From NCBI GenBank assembly GCA_964585685.1, contig CAZPEP010000043.1, positions 1 through 49,317 on the forward strand: a stretch of DNA of 49,317 nt. Reading direction: 5' to 3'. The translations under genes and the position numbers were made by a program. The stretch is from JALHVH01 sp964585685. Lineage in GTDB: Bacteria; Acidobacteriota; Aminicenantia; Aminicenantales; Saccharicenantaceae. Positions 16,441-26,304 of this stretch are shown here, one piece after another (the stretch's first letter is position 1; each line of letters starts with the position of its first letter). The notes beneath the pieces are model-generated. The model ran no database searches. It saw nothing but the letters and a program-made list of their open reading frames with translations, and was not told the origin of the DNA.

Positions 16441-18129
16441 CTAGGCTTCCTGGACTTCCGTCTTCTGTTCTTTCTTCTTGTTCCAAGCCTTGCGGATGAG
16501 GAGGAGCATGACGAGGAGCAGGGTGCAGATCATGACCCGGGCGCCCCAAAGGTAAGGCCGGTTGGCGGGGTCTTTCCCCTCCATCAGGAACTCCTTGACC
16601 GCGTCCTGGTAGGTCCACACGCCGAGCATGATGAGGAGGTAGACCGGGGTGACGTAAGTGAGAATGAACTTGAAGACTTTGGGAACCTTGAGGTCGGCGC
16701 CCTTGTGCATCTCCTCCCAGCCGTTCTTGATCTTAAAGACCCAGGAAAAGAGGATGATCTCCATGGCCGCGAAGACGACCAGGCCGAACGTGCCGGCCCA
16801 GAAGTCGAGCTCGTCGAGGAAGCCGAACTTGAAGAAGGCGATGACGAAGGCGGACATGGTGACCAGCACGGAGAAGACAACGATGACGGCCTTTCCGCGC
16901 TTCCACTTGAACTCGTCCTCGAGGAAGGCGACGGCCGGCTGGGTCATGGCTACCGACGAAGTGATGCCGGCGATGAAGAGCAGGAAGAACCACATGCCGC
17001 CGAAGATCTGGCCGAGCGGGATCTTCTGGAAAATGACCGGCAGGGCCTGGAAGCCGAGGTTGAAGGCACCGCCTTGGGCAATGACCTGGGTTTCGGCCAA
17101 TCCAAAGAAGGCCACGGCGACCGGGATGGCGATCGTGCCGCCCAGAATGACCTCGGCGAACTCGTTTGTCGACGATGTCGTCAGGCCGTTCAGTGTGATA
17201 TCCTGCTTTTCCCTGACGTAGGAGGCGTAGGTGTTGATAATGCCCTGGCCCAAACTCAGGGTGAAGAAGATCTGGCCGGCAGCGACCAGCCAGACGGAAG
17301 CCGACCCCAAGCGGCTGAAGTCCGGGTTCCAGATGTAGCCCATGCCGTTAGCGATGTTCATTTCCGGCTGTGACGGGTCCGGCGTGCCCAGGGTCAGGAC
17401 CCGGACGACGAGGATTATGCCGAAGATGAAGAGGAGCGGCATGCCGTACTTGGCCAGGATCTCGATCCCCTTGGAGATGCCCTTATAGAGGAAATAAAAG
17501 TTGAGGGCGATGGTGATGCCCCAGAAGATCAGGACCGGGGCGAGGGAACTGAAGAACTGGTTGGACTCGACCCCTTGGAAGCCCCTCAGGAACTGGCCCA
17601 TGGCGTCGCGATTGGCGTGGCCGAAGTACTTGCCCGTCACCGAGAACCAGGAGTAGCCCAGGCACCACGACTCGATGAAGTTGTAGTAGATGACGATGAC
17701 GAAGGGGATAACGATGCCCAGGGCGCCGAGGTACTTCGAGGGCGCCTTTTTCCACATGACGTGAAACATGCCGGGGGTCGTGCCGTGGCCCCTGACCCCG
17801 CCCATGCGGCCGATCGTCCACTCGACCCACATCATCGGGATGCCGAGGAGGATGAAGGCGACGAAATAGGGGATCATGAAGGCGCCGCCGCCGTTGGCCG
17901 CGGCTTTGGCCGGGAAGCGGAGAAAATTGCCCAGCCCGATGGCGTTACCGGCCACAGCCAGGATGAGACCGATACGCGAGCCCCACTGTTCGCGGCCGCC
18001 CGCTTCGACGACGACATCGGGCTTCTTGCCGAAGAGGACGCGGGAGAAGCAGTAGATGGTCAGGACCAGGATGAACCCCCAGCCGAAGACGAGGAAAAAC
18101 CAGCCGGTAGTGGTCAGGCCTTGCATCAT
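16441..18129 (-). CDS. Sodium-dependent transporter (NSS/SLC6 family) with an extra N-terminal helix
   Basis: 562 aa. The NSS hallmark in TM1 is seen at 57-72 (LAVAGNAIGLGNFLRFP), followed by NGGGAFMIPYF and the conserved GIPMMWVEWTIGR. These residues bind Na+ and substrate in LeuT-type amino-acid/Na+ symporters. An additional hydrophobic helix (residues ~9-28) precedes canonical TM1 and makes the protein longer than the usual 440-510 aa. Two ATGs, 18129 and 18126, lie 4 and 7 nt after AGGAGG; the second is better spaced. Substrate cannot be inferred beyond an amino acid or related amine. Confidence 0.92.
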   Translation of the reverse strand: MMQGLTTTGWFFLVFGWGFILVLTIYCFSRVLFGKKPDVVVEAGGREQWGSRIGLILAVAGNAIGLGNFLRFPAKAAANGGGAFMIPYFVAFILLGIPMMWVEWTIGRMGGVRGHGTTPGMFHVMWKKAPSKYLGALGIVIPFVIVIYYNFIESWCLGYSWFSVTGKYFGHANRDAMGQFLRGFQGVESNQFFSSLAPVLIFWGITIALNFYFLYKGISKGIEILAKYGMPLLFIFGIILVVRVLTLGTPDPSQPEMNIANGMGYIWNPDFSRLGSASVWLVAAGQIFFTLSLGQGIINTYASYVREKQDITLNGLTTSSTNEFAEVILGGTIAIPVAVAFFGLAETQVIAQGGAFNLGFQALPVIFQKIPLGQIFGGMWFFLLFIAGITSSVAMTQPAVAFLEDEFKWKRGKAVIVVFSVLVTMSAFVIAFFKFGFLDELDFWAGTFGLVVFAAMEIILFSWVFKIKNGWEEMHKGADLKVPKVFKFILTYVTPVYLLIMLGVWTYQDAVKEFLMEGKDPANRPYLWGARVMICTLLLVMLLLIRKAWNKKKEQKTEVQEA

Positions 18130-18157
18130 GAGACCTCCTCGAGATAGAAAGGAAAAC

Positions 18158-18186
18158 TAATTACCATAGGAGGCGGCTCCTGTCAA
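18158..18186 (-). promoter_or_regulatory. Promoter of the NSS transporter gene
   Basis: Minus strand TTGACA (18186-18181), 17-bp spacer, TAATTA (18163-18158), about 30 nt before the start. The rest of the 18130-18384 gap has an imperfect hairpin at about 18233-18268 and nothing else I can name. Confidence 0.6.
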
Positions 18187-18384
18187 AGGAAATCTACCGG
18201 CTTGATAGCCCACGTTCTCTTCGGCCGCCAGGAGAGCTGCGCTCGGCCCGCTCCGGGCTCAGCAGCTCCTTACGGACCGGCCTTCTTGTACCTGGGGTCC
18301 TTCCGCCGGGCTTGGCAAGGGCTCGCGTTCAGGGAAGCTGTTGCAAAAATGCGCCCGCGAGGCTAAGATGGATGGACTTTAATC

Positions 18385-20571
18385 ATGACGAAGAAGACCC
18401 ACGCCGCATTCTTGTTCATGCTGTCCCTATCCGCCCTCGTCCTTGGCCTTCGCGCCGAGGGGTTGAAGGCCGTCCGCGTCCCCCAGGGGCCGAAGATCGA
18501 CGGGCTCGTCACCGACCCCATCTGGCTGTCGGCCGAACCGTTCACGAATTTCCGTCAGGCCGAACCCCGGCCCGGCGAGGACCCGACAGAATCGACGGAG
18601 CTCAGGGTCCTCTACGACCACGCGAACCTGTACATCGGGGTCCTGTGCCGCGACAGTGAGCCTGGGCGTATCTCAGCCAACAACATGGCCCGCGACGGCG
18701 GCAGCGCCGAGGAGGGCCAGCACTACGGGCACACGCCGCAGGGGCCGAGCGACGACCTCGTCCGGGTGCTCCTCGACCCGTTCCAGGATAAGCGGTCCGC
18801 CTACCTCTTCTTCGTCAACCCGCTCGGCGCTCGGGGCGAAGGGCTCGCCTACGCAGGCGAAGCCAGCCTCAATTGGGACGGCATCTGGGAAGCGAAGGGG
18901 CAGGTCCTCAAAGACGGCTGGAGCGCCGAGCTGAGGATCCCATTCAAAACGATCTCCTTCAAGCCGGGCCTCGCGGTCTGGGGCATCAACGTCGAGCGCG
19001 TCATTGCCCGCAAGCAGGAAACCATTCGACTCTCGGGGACGAACCGGGACAGCAAGTTCGAGAACCCGATGGAGGCGTCGGCCCTGGAAGGCATCGAAGG
19101 GGTCGAACAGGGCAAGGGCATCACGTTCCGGCCCTATGGGCTCGTGAGCGCCGCCAAGGAGCGCCCGAAGCCCGGGGACTGGAAGGCCGACGGCGGTTTC
19201 GACATCTATAAGAATTTCACGCCCAACCTGGTCGGGGCCGTCAGCTATAGCATGGACTTCGCCGAGACCGAGGCCGATGAGCGCCGCATCAACCTCACCC
19301 GGTTCCCTTTGTTCTTCCCGGAGAAGCGGATGTTCTTCCTGGAGGGTTCGGAGACGTTCAGCTTCAGCTCGAGCATCAGCTTCATTCCCTTTATCAGCCG
19401 TAAGATCGGGCTCTACGAGGGCCGCCAGGCCCCCGTGGTGTTTGGGACCAAGCTCTACGGCAAGATCGGCGACTGGAACCTCTCGGCCATCGACGTCCAG
19501 ACCGGCCGGTTCGAGGGCTTCGCGGGCCGCAACCTCTTCGCCGCCCGGATGACCCGGAACATCTTCGCCGAGAGCAAGATTGGCTGGATCCTGACCAACG
19601 GCAGTCCAACCGGCGAGCGAAACACCCTGGCCGGGGTCGACCTGAATTACTCCACGTCCCGGTTCCTTGGGAACAAGAACCTAATGTCCGCCGTCTGGGC
19701 GGCCTACAACTGGAACGAGCAGAAAGAAGGGCGTCACCACGGGTTCGGCGCCCGGGCGGAGTTCCCGAACGACCTCTGGAACGGTGAGATTACGTACGCC
19801 TATTACGGAGAGGCGCTCGACCCCGGATTGGGCTACATGATGCGGAAGAGCATGCAGACGTTCTACGTGAGGGCGTCCTACCAGCCGAGGCCGCGGGCCG
19901 GCTTCCTGGACGGGCTCGTCCGGCAGTTCTCCTTCCAAGCAAGCGTCGACTATTACTGGGACCTCGCCGGGAGGCTGGAGACCCGGCGGATCAACCTGGT
20001 CCCGCTCAGCTTCCGGACCGAGAGCGGGGAGCAGTTCCGGTTCGAGATCGTTCCCAACCGCGACGTCCTGCCCTACCCGTTCGAGGTATCCCGGGGCGTC
20101 ATCCTGCCCGTCGGGCCTTACGACTTCACTAACTACCTGGTCTCTCTCAACACGGCGACCCACCGGCCGGCGGCCCTCAACCTGAGCTTCACCACGGGGA
20201 ATTTCTATTCCGGCCGTCTCGACGAGACAAAGGCCGGGTTGACGATCAAGCTCAAAGGAACCGCTAATTTGGGGATCGACGTCGACCTTGTCCGCGGCCG
20301 CCTGCCCCAGGGGCGGTTCAGTGAGAACGTCTACCAGGTCAAGGCCGATATCTTCCTGTCGCCCGACCTCGGGCTGATGAACTACATCCAGTACGACAAC
20401 ATCTCCCGCGAGCTCGGCTGGAGCGCCCGCCTGCGCTGGCAGGTCTCCCCGGGCAACGAGATCTACTTCATCTACAACAGGAACTGGGAGCGACGATGGG
20501 ACCCGACGAGCCGCTTCGTCCCCCTCGGGGAGCGCGGGGTCTTCAAGATCTCTTTATCGATCCGGCCCTGA
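18385..20571 (+). CDS. DUF5916 family protein: CBM9-like domain plus predicted outer-membrane barrel
   Basis: 728 aa. Signal peptide 1-~23. Residues ~27-210 match the carbohydrate-binding-family-9-like domain (KIDGLVTDPIWLSAEPFTNFRQAEPRPGEDPTESTELRVLYD, in which only the opening and DPIWLSA are diagnostic). The conserved motif FPEKRMFFLEG opens a long, aromatic-rich beta region (~310-728) with alternating strands ending KISLSIRP, typical of an outer-membrane barrel. The family is common in Acidobacteriota and Bacteroidota and no biochemical function is established. A role in substrate binding or uptake at the outer membrane is inference. No strong ribosome site is visible before the ATG at 18385. 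Confidence 0.85.
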   Translation: MTKKTHAAFLFMLSLSALVLGLRAEGLKAVRVPQGPKIDGLVTDPIWLSAEPFTNFRQAEPRPGEDPTESTELRVLYDHANLYIGVLCRDSEPGRISANNMARDGGSAEEGQHYGHTPQGPSDDLVRVLLDPFQDKRSAYLFFVNPLGARGEGLAYAGEASLNWDGIWEAKGQVLKDGWSAELRIPFKTISFKPGLAVWGINVERVIARKQETIRLSGTNRDSKFENPMEASALEGIEGVEQGKGITFRPYGLVSAAKERPKPGDWKADGGFDIYKNFTPNLVGAVSYSMDFAETEADERRINLTRFPLFFPEKRMFFLEGSETFSFSSSISFIPFISRKIGLYEGRQAPVVFGTKLYGKIGDWNLSAIDVQTGRFEGFAGRNLFAARMTRNIFAESKIGWILTNGSPTGERNTLAGVDLNYSTSRFLGNKNLMSAVWAAYNWNEQKEGRHHGFGARAEFPNDLWNGEITYAYYGEALDPGLGYMMRKSMQTFYVRASYQPRPRAGFLDGLVRQFSFQASVDYYWDLAGRLETRRINLVPLSFRTESGEQFRFEIVPNRDVLPYPFEVSRGVILPVGPYDFTNYLVSLNTATHRPAALNLSFTTGNFYSGRLDETKAGLTIKLKGTANLGIDVDLVRGRLPQGRFSENVYQVKADIFLSPDLGLMNYIQYDNISRELGWSARLRWQVSPGNEIYFIYNRNWERRWDPTSRFVPLGERGVFKISLSIRP

Positions 20572-20627
20572 CGGCTCCCGACCTAGCCAATTATCGCCCC
20601 GCGTTCTATAAGCGCTATATTAGGTCA

Positions 20628-20883
20628 ATGTTTTACCTGAAACGCTCCCGGGCGCAGACGATCATCGTTTCCGCCCTTGCCATCCTTCTCGCGGCCTCGT
20701 GCGTCCGCTATCGCCCGAGGCCCTGACCTTGGCCGCCTTCTACTATAGCCCCGACATGGACGTGGCCCGCGCCCAACGGGGCATCGCGCGCGCGGGCAGG
20801 ATTAAGGCCGGAGAGCGCATCAATCCGGCGCTGAACCCCCTGCTGGGATATGACGCCACGTCGCCCATCAGCGGATATTCGCA
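20628..20883 (+). pseudogene. Remnant of a TolC-family outer-membrane efflux lipoprotein
   Basis: ATG 20628 opens a lipoprotein-like signal (TIIVSALAILLAASC) that runs into a stop at 20726. A second frame from about 20699 continues with LSPEALTLAAFYYSPDMDVARAQRG..., the typical first helix of TolC/CusC-type proteins (L..A...NP.L..AR), for about 60 residues. It then breaks off exactly where the convergent esterase gene ends. A small frameshift near 20715 separates the two halves, and everything after the first ~80 residues is missing. This fills the 20572-20867 gap. Confidence 0.65.
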
Positions 20884-22262
20884 AGGATCTCCTGGAATTC
20901 CGGCCTGTCCCTGATGGCGTCGAGGTCAGTGTCCTTGAGGACGAGGGCCCTGTCCGAGAACCCGTTCTCGACGGCCCGCCGCAGGCTGTCAAGGGCCATC
21001 CGGACGTTGCCGCTCCGCGCGTGGGCGCAGGCCAGATTATAGAGATTGACCCCATAACGGACGGCGTCGTGGACGCTTGCCCGAACGGCGATCTCGTAAC
21101 AAAGGACCGCTTTCTCGAAAGCCTTCGAACCGAGGAAGGCTCCTCCCCGGTCCGCGGCGTCGACAGTCACGGTCAGGAGCGCGCGTCGGGCAAAGTCCTT
21201 TTCCGAGACGTCGATGGTAATTTTCTCGTCCTTGACCAACCCGTCAATCTCCGAAAAGAGCTCCGTGAGGTCCCGGCGAAGGACCACGGTCCTTTCGATC
21301 GCGGTCAGGACCTTGTAGAGTTCCGTCAGAAGGGTCTCTTCCTTCCGGCCGCGCTCCGCTTCCTTTTTCGCGGAACGCTTGAAGGCGTCGGTCTGCCGGA
21401 GCCGCACCGCGACCCCGGCGAGCTCGCCCGTATCGCCGATCCCGGCGAACGCCGACGCGGCGGCGTCCAGTTCGGAGACCGCGCGGAAAATGTCCCCGGC
21501 CGCTTCGAGGGCGGACGCTCGCACGGCCGTCCTCGTGATCAAAGCGTCCGCGAGCGTCCGGTCCGGCGGCAGGCCGGCGTGTTTCGCGGCGATGAGATCG
21601 AGCCATTCCATGGCCTCCGAGCATACGGGAGCGGGGGGCCAGGTATGCGCGCCGTCGAAGGTCCTGATCCAGTGCCGGATGTCCGCGCGCCGGTCCAGGA
21701 GCCCTTCGAGGTCCGTCACTTCCCGGTAGTTGAAATCGGCCGTACCGACGATCCCGCAAAAGGCAGAGGTTTCAAGCGTATCGATTCCGAACCCCTCGGG
21801 AACGCCCGCTCCGCAGGCAATGACGCCCGCGATCGGCCTGCCGATCATTTTGGAGAAAATGGAAGCGGCCCTGGCGCCCCCCGAGAATCCCGCGGCGAAA
21901 ACGCGTTCATCATCGATGGCCAGACGCGCGTGGGTGTCCTCCCACATCGCTGCCGCGGCCTCGAAGATAGGTTTCCAAGGCCCGTTCCGGGAGTTATAGG
22001 AACAGGCGATGACAAACCCGCGCGCTTCCGCCGCGTCCTTGAACCGGATCAGAGGCTCACGGCCCCGCCCACCCGGATCGAAGGCGTAAAGGATGGGCCA
22101 TTTTTTCGCGGGGTCGTAGTCGGGAGGGACATAGAGGGCGTAGCTCTGCCCCGCGGCGTTCCGGCAGGCGACCCTGTCGACGATTTTTCCCTTCGTAATC
22201 TCCTCGGAACCGAGCCTGCCGGCGAGGATGCATAAAGCGGTCAAAAAAACGAATTTTCTCAT
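20868..22262 (-). CDS. Secreted esterase-like alpha/beta hydrolase with C-terminal TPR region
   Basis: 464 aa. Short signal peptide (FVFLTALCILAGRLGSE). Residues ~30-240 are an esterase/dienelactone-hydrolase-like fold: YALYVPPDYDP...PILYAFDPGG, nucleophile S127 in GFSGGAR, and a late His in FDGAHTWPP. The remainder is helical with a TPR ending (ALVLKDTDLDAIRDRPEF), the usual last repeat of such proteins. Predicted periplasmic or secreted hydrolase with a protein-binding tail; substrate unknown. Its 3' end overlaps the TolC relic, suggesting the rearrangement that removed that gene brought this one in. The codons around the stop (SGYSQGS frame) show no other oddity. Confidence 0.82.
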   Translation of the reverse strand: MRKFVFLTALCILAGRLGSEEITKGKIVDRVACRNAAGQSYALYVPPDYDPAKKWPILYAFDPGGRGREPLIRFKDAAEARGFVIACSYNSRNGPWKPIFEAAAAMWEDTHARLAIDDERVFAAGFSGGARAASIFSKMIGRPIAGVIACGAGVPEGFGIDTLETSAFCGIVGTADFNYREVTDLEGLLDRRADIRHWIRTFDGAHTWPPAPVCSEAMEWLDLIAAKHAGLPPDRTLADALITRTAVRASALEAAGDIFRAVSELDAAASAFAGIGDTGELAGVAVRLRQTDAFKRSAKKEAERGRKEETLLTELYKVLTAIERTVVLRRDLTELFSEIDGLVKDEKITIDVSEKDFARRALLTVTVDAADRGGAFLGSKAFEKAVLCYEIAVRASVHDAVRYGVNLYNLACAHARSGNVRMALDSLRRAVENGFSDRALVLKDTDLDAIRDRPEFQEILANIR

Positions 22263-22302
22263 CGCCTAGCACTTTAGCATATTTCGTGTCAACCGAAGGC
22301 CC

Positions 22303-22321
22303 CGTCGTCCGCCGGACGACG
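22303..22321. repeat. 19-bp perfect palindrome upstream of the helicase promoter
   Basis: CGTCGTCCG (22303-22311), one central base, CGGACGACG (22313-22321). The single-base centre is too small for an RNA hairpin loop, so a dimeric repressor site is possible. It lies between the divergent esterase and helicase genes. Confidence 0.4.
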
Positions 22322-22401
22322 CTATCCGGCACAGGGGCGGCCCCCCCCGAAAGGCCGGTCGGGCTTGCCCCGGATGAATCCGGATAAAATGGTCTTCGGA
22401 T

Positions 22402-22430
22402 TTGCCTAATCCCCCCGGATGGAGTATACT
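22402..22430 (+). promoter_or_regulatory. Promoter of the DEAD-box helicase gene, with ~100-nt leader
   Basis: TTGCCT (22402-22407), 17-bp spacer, TATACT (22425-22430). The start codon at 22540 leaves a leader of about 100 nt. Long leaders are known for cold-induced helicase genes; no specific structure is recognised here. Confidence 0.6.
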
Positions 22431-22539
22431 GCGGACTCGAACATCTGGCAGGAATCGATCCCAGCGAATTGTTTTTCCAACCCGAACGATAATTTCTTCG
22501 ACGATCCCCCCGCATGTTTTAACTTAGGCTAAAGGAAGA

Positions 22540-23829
<1,290 letters not shown>

Positions 23830-23930
23830 AACGCGGCTCCGTTCCCTAGATGATCTCCAGGGAATCCTTCTCCGGCAGGGGCAGAAACTTCGCGTGCGGC
23901 TCGGTCTGATACCAGAAGGCCGAGGGGCCG

Positions 23931-24140
23931 TCAATTTTCTTTACGTTTTTCGTCGGGACCCCGACCGGAATCGATGTTCATGACAAGATCCCTATAGGCC
24001 TCGAGTTCGGGCAAAGAATATTCTTCGGCAAGCAGGCAGGCCGTCTCAAAGGCTCTCCGGGCATCCACGCCGTCGTCCGTGTAACAGGCGAACGCACACA
24101 GGTCCAGAAAAACCATGGCTTCGGTCTTCTTCTTGTTCAT
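23931..24140 (-). CDS. Small hypothetical protein
   Basis: 69 aa: charged N-terminus, then a helix-rich body (FLDLCAFACYTDDGVDARRAFETACLLAEE...), with no signal or membrane segment. GGGAGAGAG lies just upstream of ATG 24140. I do not recognise a family. On the same strand, overlapping its end in another frame, a further open stretch (23846-23980) reads KKIDGPSAFWYQTEPHAK and so on to a stop, so this could be the front of a longer, frameshifted gene. The 23850-23930 interval is otherwise empty. Confidence 0.45.
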   Translation of the reverse strand: MNKKKTEAMVFLDLCAFACYTDDGVDARRAFETACLLAEEYSLPELEAYRDLVMNIDSGRGPDEKRKEN

Positions 24141-24192
24141 TCTCTCTCTCCCGTCATTCCAAGACTATTGCAAGAGCCATGCCAAAACGTTC

Positions 24193-24221
24193 TTGAAAAT
24201 CGTGGGGCGTTGGGCCATAAT
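24193..24221 (+). promoter_or_regulatory. Promoter of the potABCD operon
   Basis: TTGAAA (24193-24198), 17-bp spacer, CATAAT (24216-24221), followed by GGAGGAG at ~24234-24240 ahead of a six-codon frame at 24249. Confidence 0.55.
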
Positions 24222-24248
24222 GAAAAAACTTTCGGAGGAGAGGAACCG

Positions 24249-24269
24249 ATGAGGAGACCGGGCGGTTGA
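24249..24269 (+). CDS. Possible six-codon leader peptide (MRRPGG) before potA
   Basis: ATG 24249 is preceded by a good ribosome site (GGAGGAGAGG) and reads six codons to TGA 24267-24269. That stop overlaps the TTG start of potA (24266) as TTGA. Either a leader that couples translation into potA, or the original potA start separated by a one-base deletion. Confidence 0.35.
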   Translation: MRRPGG

Positions 24270-25435
24270 GCGAGTTCCTGGAGTTCCGGGGCGTTTCGAA
24301 ACGATTCGGGACCGTACAGGCCGTCGCCGACGTTTCGCTCGAGATCCGGAAGGGCGAGGTCTTCTCCCTCCTCGGGCCGAGCGGCTGCGGCAAGACGACG
24401 ATGCTGCGCCTCGCCGCCGGGTTCGAACGCCCGGACACGGGCCGCGTCCTTCTCGACGGCGAGGACATCACCGACCTCCCCCCCGAAAAGCGCAAGGTCA
24501 ACACCATATTCCAGAGCTACGCCCTGTTCCCCCACATGACCGTCCGGGAGAACATCGCCTTCGGACTGCGCGTCGCCAAAAGACCGAAGAGCGAGATGGA
24601 CGACGAGGTCGACCGGATGCTCCGCCTCATCCGCATGACGGACCAGGCGGGGAAGAAGCCGGATCTCCTCTCGGGGGGGCAGAAACAGCGCGTCGCCATC
24701 GCCCGGGCCCTCGTCAACAGGCCCCGGGTGCTCCTCCTCGACGAACCGCTGGCCGCCCTCGACCTCAAGCTCCGCCAGCGGATGCTCATCGAGCTCGATA
24801 TGATCCACGATGAGGTCGGGATCACGTTCCTCTACGTCACCCACGACCAGGGCGAGGCGATGAGCCTCAGCGACCGGATCGCCGTCATGGATTCGGGGCG
24901 AATCGAACAGATCGGGACTCCCGTCGAGATCTACGAGGCGCCGCGGACGAGCTTCGTCGCGGCCTTCATCGGCGACACGAATTTCCTCGAAGGCGAGGTC
25001 ACCGGGCTCGAGGACGCGGAGTACAGCCGCCTCGAGATCGCGGGCGTCCCGGGCATCGTCTGTTTCAACGACAAAGCGATCGGGCCGGGCCAGCCCGTCT
25101 TCCTGAGCATCCGACCGGAAAAAGTCCACATATCCCGGGATAGGCCGGAGGAGGCGAAGCGCCGGAACATGCTTCCCGCCGTCGTCGAAGATGTCATCTA
25201 CCTCGGCTCGACAACCAAGTACTGGGTCCGGGCCGGGGAGATCCGGATCCAAGTCCTTCGCCAGCACTCCCGCTTCTTTCTCGACGAGAAACCCATCCGC
25301 TGGAACGACGAGGTCTGGGTCTGGTGGCACGGCGACGACGGCTTCATGCTCGAGCGCTACCGGGAGGTCGACGAGGACCTCCTGGCGGTCCCGCCCCGCA
25401 AGGTGGGCGAGTCCGACAGAGGGAACGGGCGTTGA
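24266..25435 (+). CDS. potA: Polyamine-type ABC transporter ATPase PotA
   Basis: 389 aa. Walker A GPSGCGKTT (37-45), Q-loop FQSYALFP, signature LSGGQKQR (135-142), Walker B VLLLDEP (155-161), H193 in YVTHDQ, and a C-terminal TOBE-like regulatory domain containing FLSIRPEKV. It energises import of spermidine/putrescine by PotBCD. The only in-frame start consistent with the conserved N-terminus is TTG at 24266, with GAGGAG at 24251-24256; the nearby ATG 24249 is out of frame. First gene of a four-gene operon; its TGA overlaps the potB TTG start. Substrate range is inferred from family and operon order. Confidence 0.93.
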   Translation: MSEFLEFRGVSKRFGTVQAVADVSLEIRKGEVFSLLGPSGCGKTTMLRLAAGFERPDTGRVLLDGEDITDLPPEKRKVNTIFQSYALFPHMTVRENIAFGLRVAKRPKSEMDDEVDRMLRLIRMTDQAGKKPDLLSGGQKQRVAIARALVNRPRVLLLDEPLAALDLKLRQRMLIELDMIHDEVGITFLYVTHDQGEAMSLSDRIAVMDSGRIEQIGTPVEIYEAPRTSFVAAFIGDTNFLEGEVTGLEDAEYSRLEIAGVPGIVCFNDKAIGPGQPVFLSIRPEKVHISRDRPEEAKRRNMLPAVVEDVIYLGSTTKYWVRAGEIRIQVLRQHSRFFLDEKPIRWNDEVWVWWHGDDGFMLERYREVDEDLLAVPPRKVGESDRGNGR

Positions 25436-26295
25436 AGGCCGGAGCCCGGAAGCGGGCCGCGGAATGGCTTACTTCCGGGCCCTCGATTCTTTGGCTCGGC
25501 CTCTTCTTCCTCGTCCCGACCCTCCTCGTCTTCGTCCTCGCCTTTCGTCCGGCCAACCCGTTCGGGGGCATCGGCTCGGGATGGACGATCGGCAACATCC
25601 GCCGCCTGGCCGATCCTGCCCTGCTCGCGGTCGCCCAGCGGACTCTCGGGATCAGCCTTTCGACCACCCTCATCTGCCTCGTGCTCGCGGTCCCCGTCGG
25701 CTACACCCTCGCCCGGGTCTCCGCGAAATGGCGGAACTTCTTCCTGATGCTCGTCATCATTCCCTTCTGGACGAATTTCCTCATCCGCGTCTTTGCTTGG
25801 AAGACGCTCCTCCACCCGGAAGGGCCGATCAAGCATATCCTCGTCTTCCTGGGCCTCGTCCCGCCCGGAGGGGCCCTGCTCTACCGGCCGGAGGCCGTGG
25901 TCCTGGTCTCAGTCTATACATTCCTGCCGTTCACCATCCTGCCCATCTATGCCGCCGCCGAAAAGTTCGATTTCCGGCTGATGGAGGCGGCCCGGGACCT
26001 CGGGGCGCGCCCGTTCTTCGCCTTTCGCAAGGTCTTCCTGCCGGGGATCCGACGGGGCCTCGTCACGGCCGTCCTCTTCGTCTTCATCCCCGCGCTGGGC
26101 TCCTACGTCATCCCGGACATCGTCGGCGGTCCGGGCGGCGAGATGATCGGCAACAAGATCGCCCAAAGGGTCTTCGTCGACCGCAACCTGCCGCTGGCCA
26201 GCGCCCTGTCGGTTGTCCTCATCCTGTCGGTCCTCGCGCCCCTCGTCGCCGTCCTGCTCCTCCAGCGCAAGGGGGAAAGGCCGCAGATCCTCTAA
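25432..26295 (+). CDS. potB: Polyamine ABC transporter permease PotB
   Basis: 287 aa from TTG 25432, which overlaps the potA stop as TTGA, a coupling arrangement. Six hydrophobic helices are predicted, beginning WLGLFFLVPTLLVFVLAF. The cytoplasmic EAA loop is at EAARDLGARPFFAFRKVFLPGIRRG. It forms the membrane channel with PotC. Starting at the upstream ATG would place ~36 residues inside potA with poor, charged sequence, so TTG is preferred. Confidence 0.9.
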   Translation: MKAGARKRAAEWLTSGPSILWLGLFFLVPTLLVFVLAFRPANPFGGIGSGWTIGNIRRLADPALLAVAQRTLGISLSTTLICLVLAVPVGYTLARVSAKWRNFFLMLVIIPFWTNFLIRVFAWKTLLHPEGPIKHILVFLGLVPPGGALLYRPEAVVLVSVYTFLPFTILPIYAAAEKFDFRLMEAARDLGARPFFAFRKVFLPGIRRGLVTAVLFVFIPALGSYVIPDIVGGPGGEMIGNKIAQRVFVDRNLPLASALSVVLILSVLAPLVAVLLLQRKGERPQIL

Positions 26296-26304
26296 GGAGA
26301 CCGC

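Noticed and set aside
18233..18268. Terminator in the transporter/DUF5916 gap
   Set aside because: The hairpin is imperfect and lacks a T-run on either strand.
20850..22235. 461-codon open frame opposite the esterase/TPR gene
   Set aside because: No fold or signal; the sense gene has signal peptide, GFSGGAR and a TPR ending.
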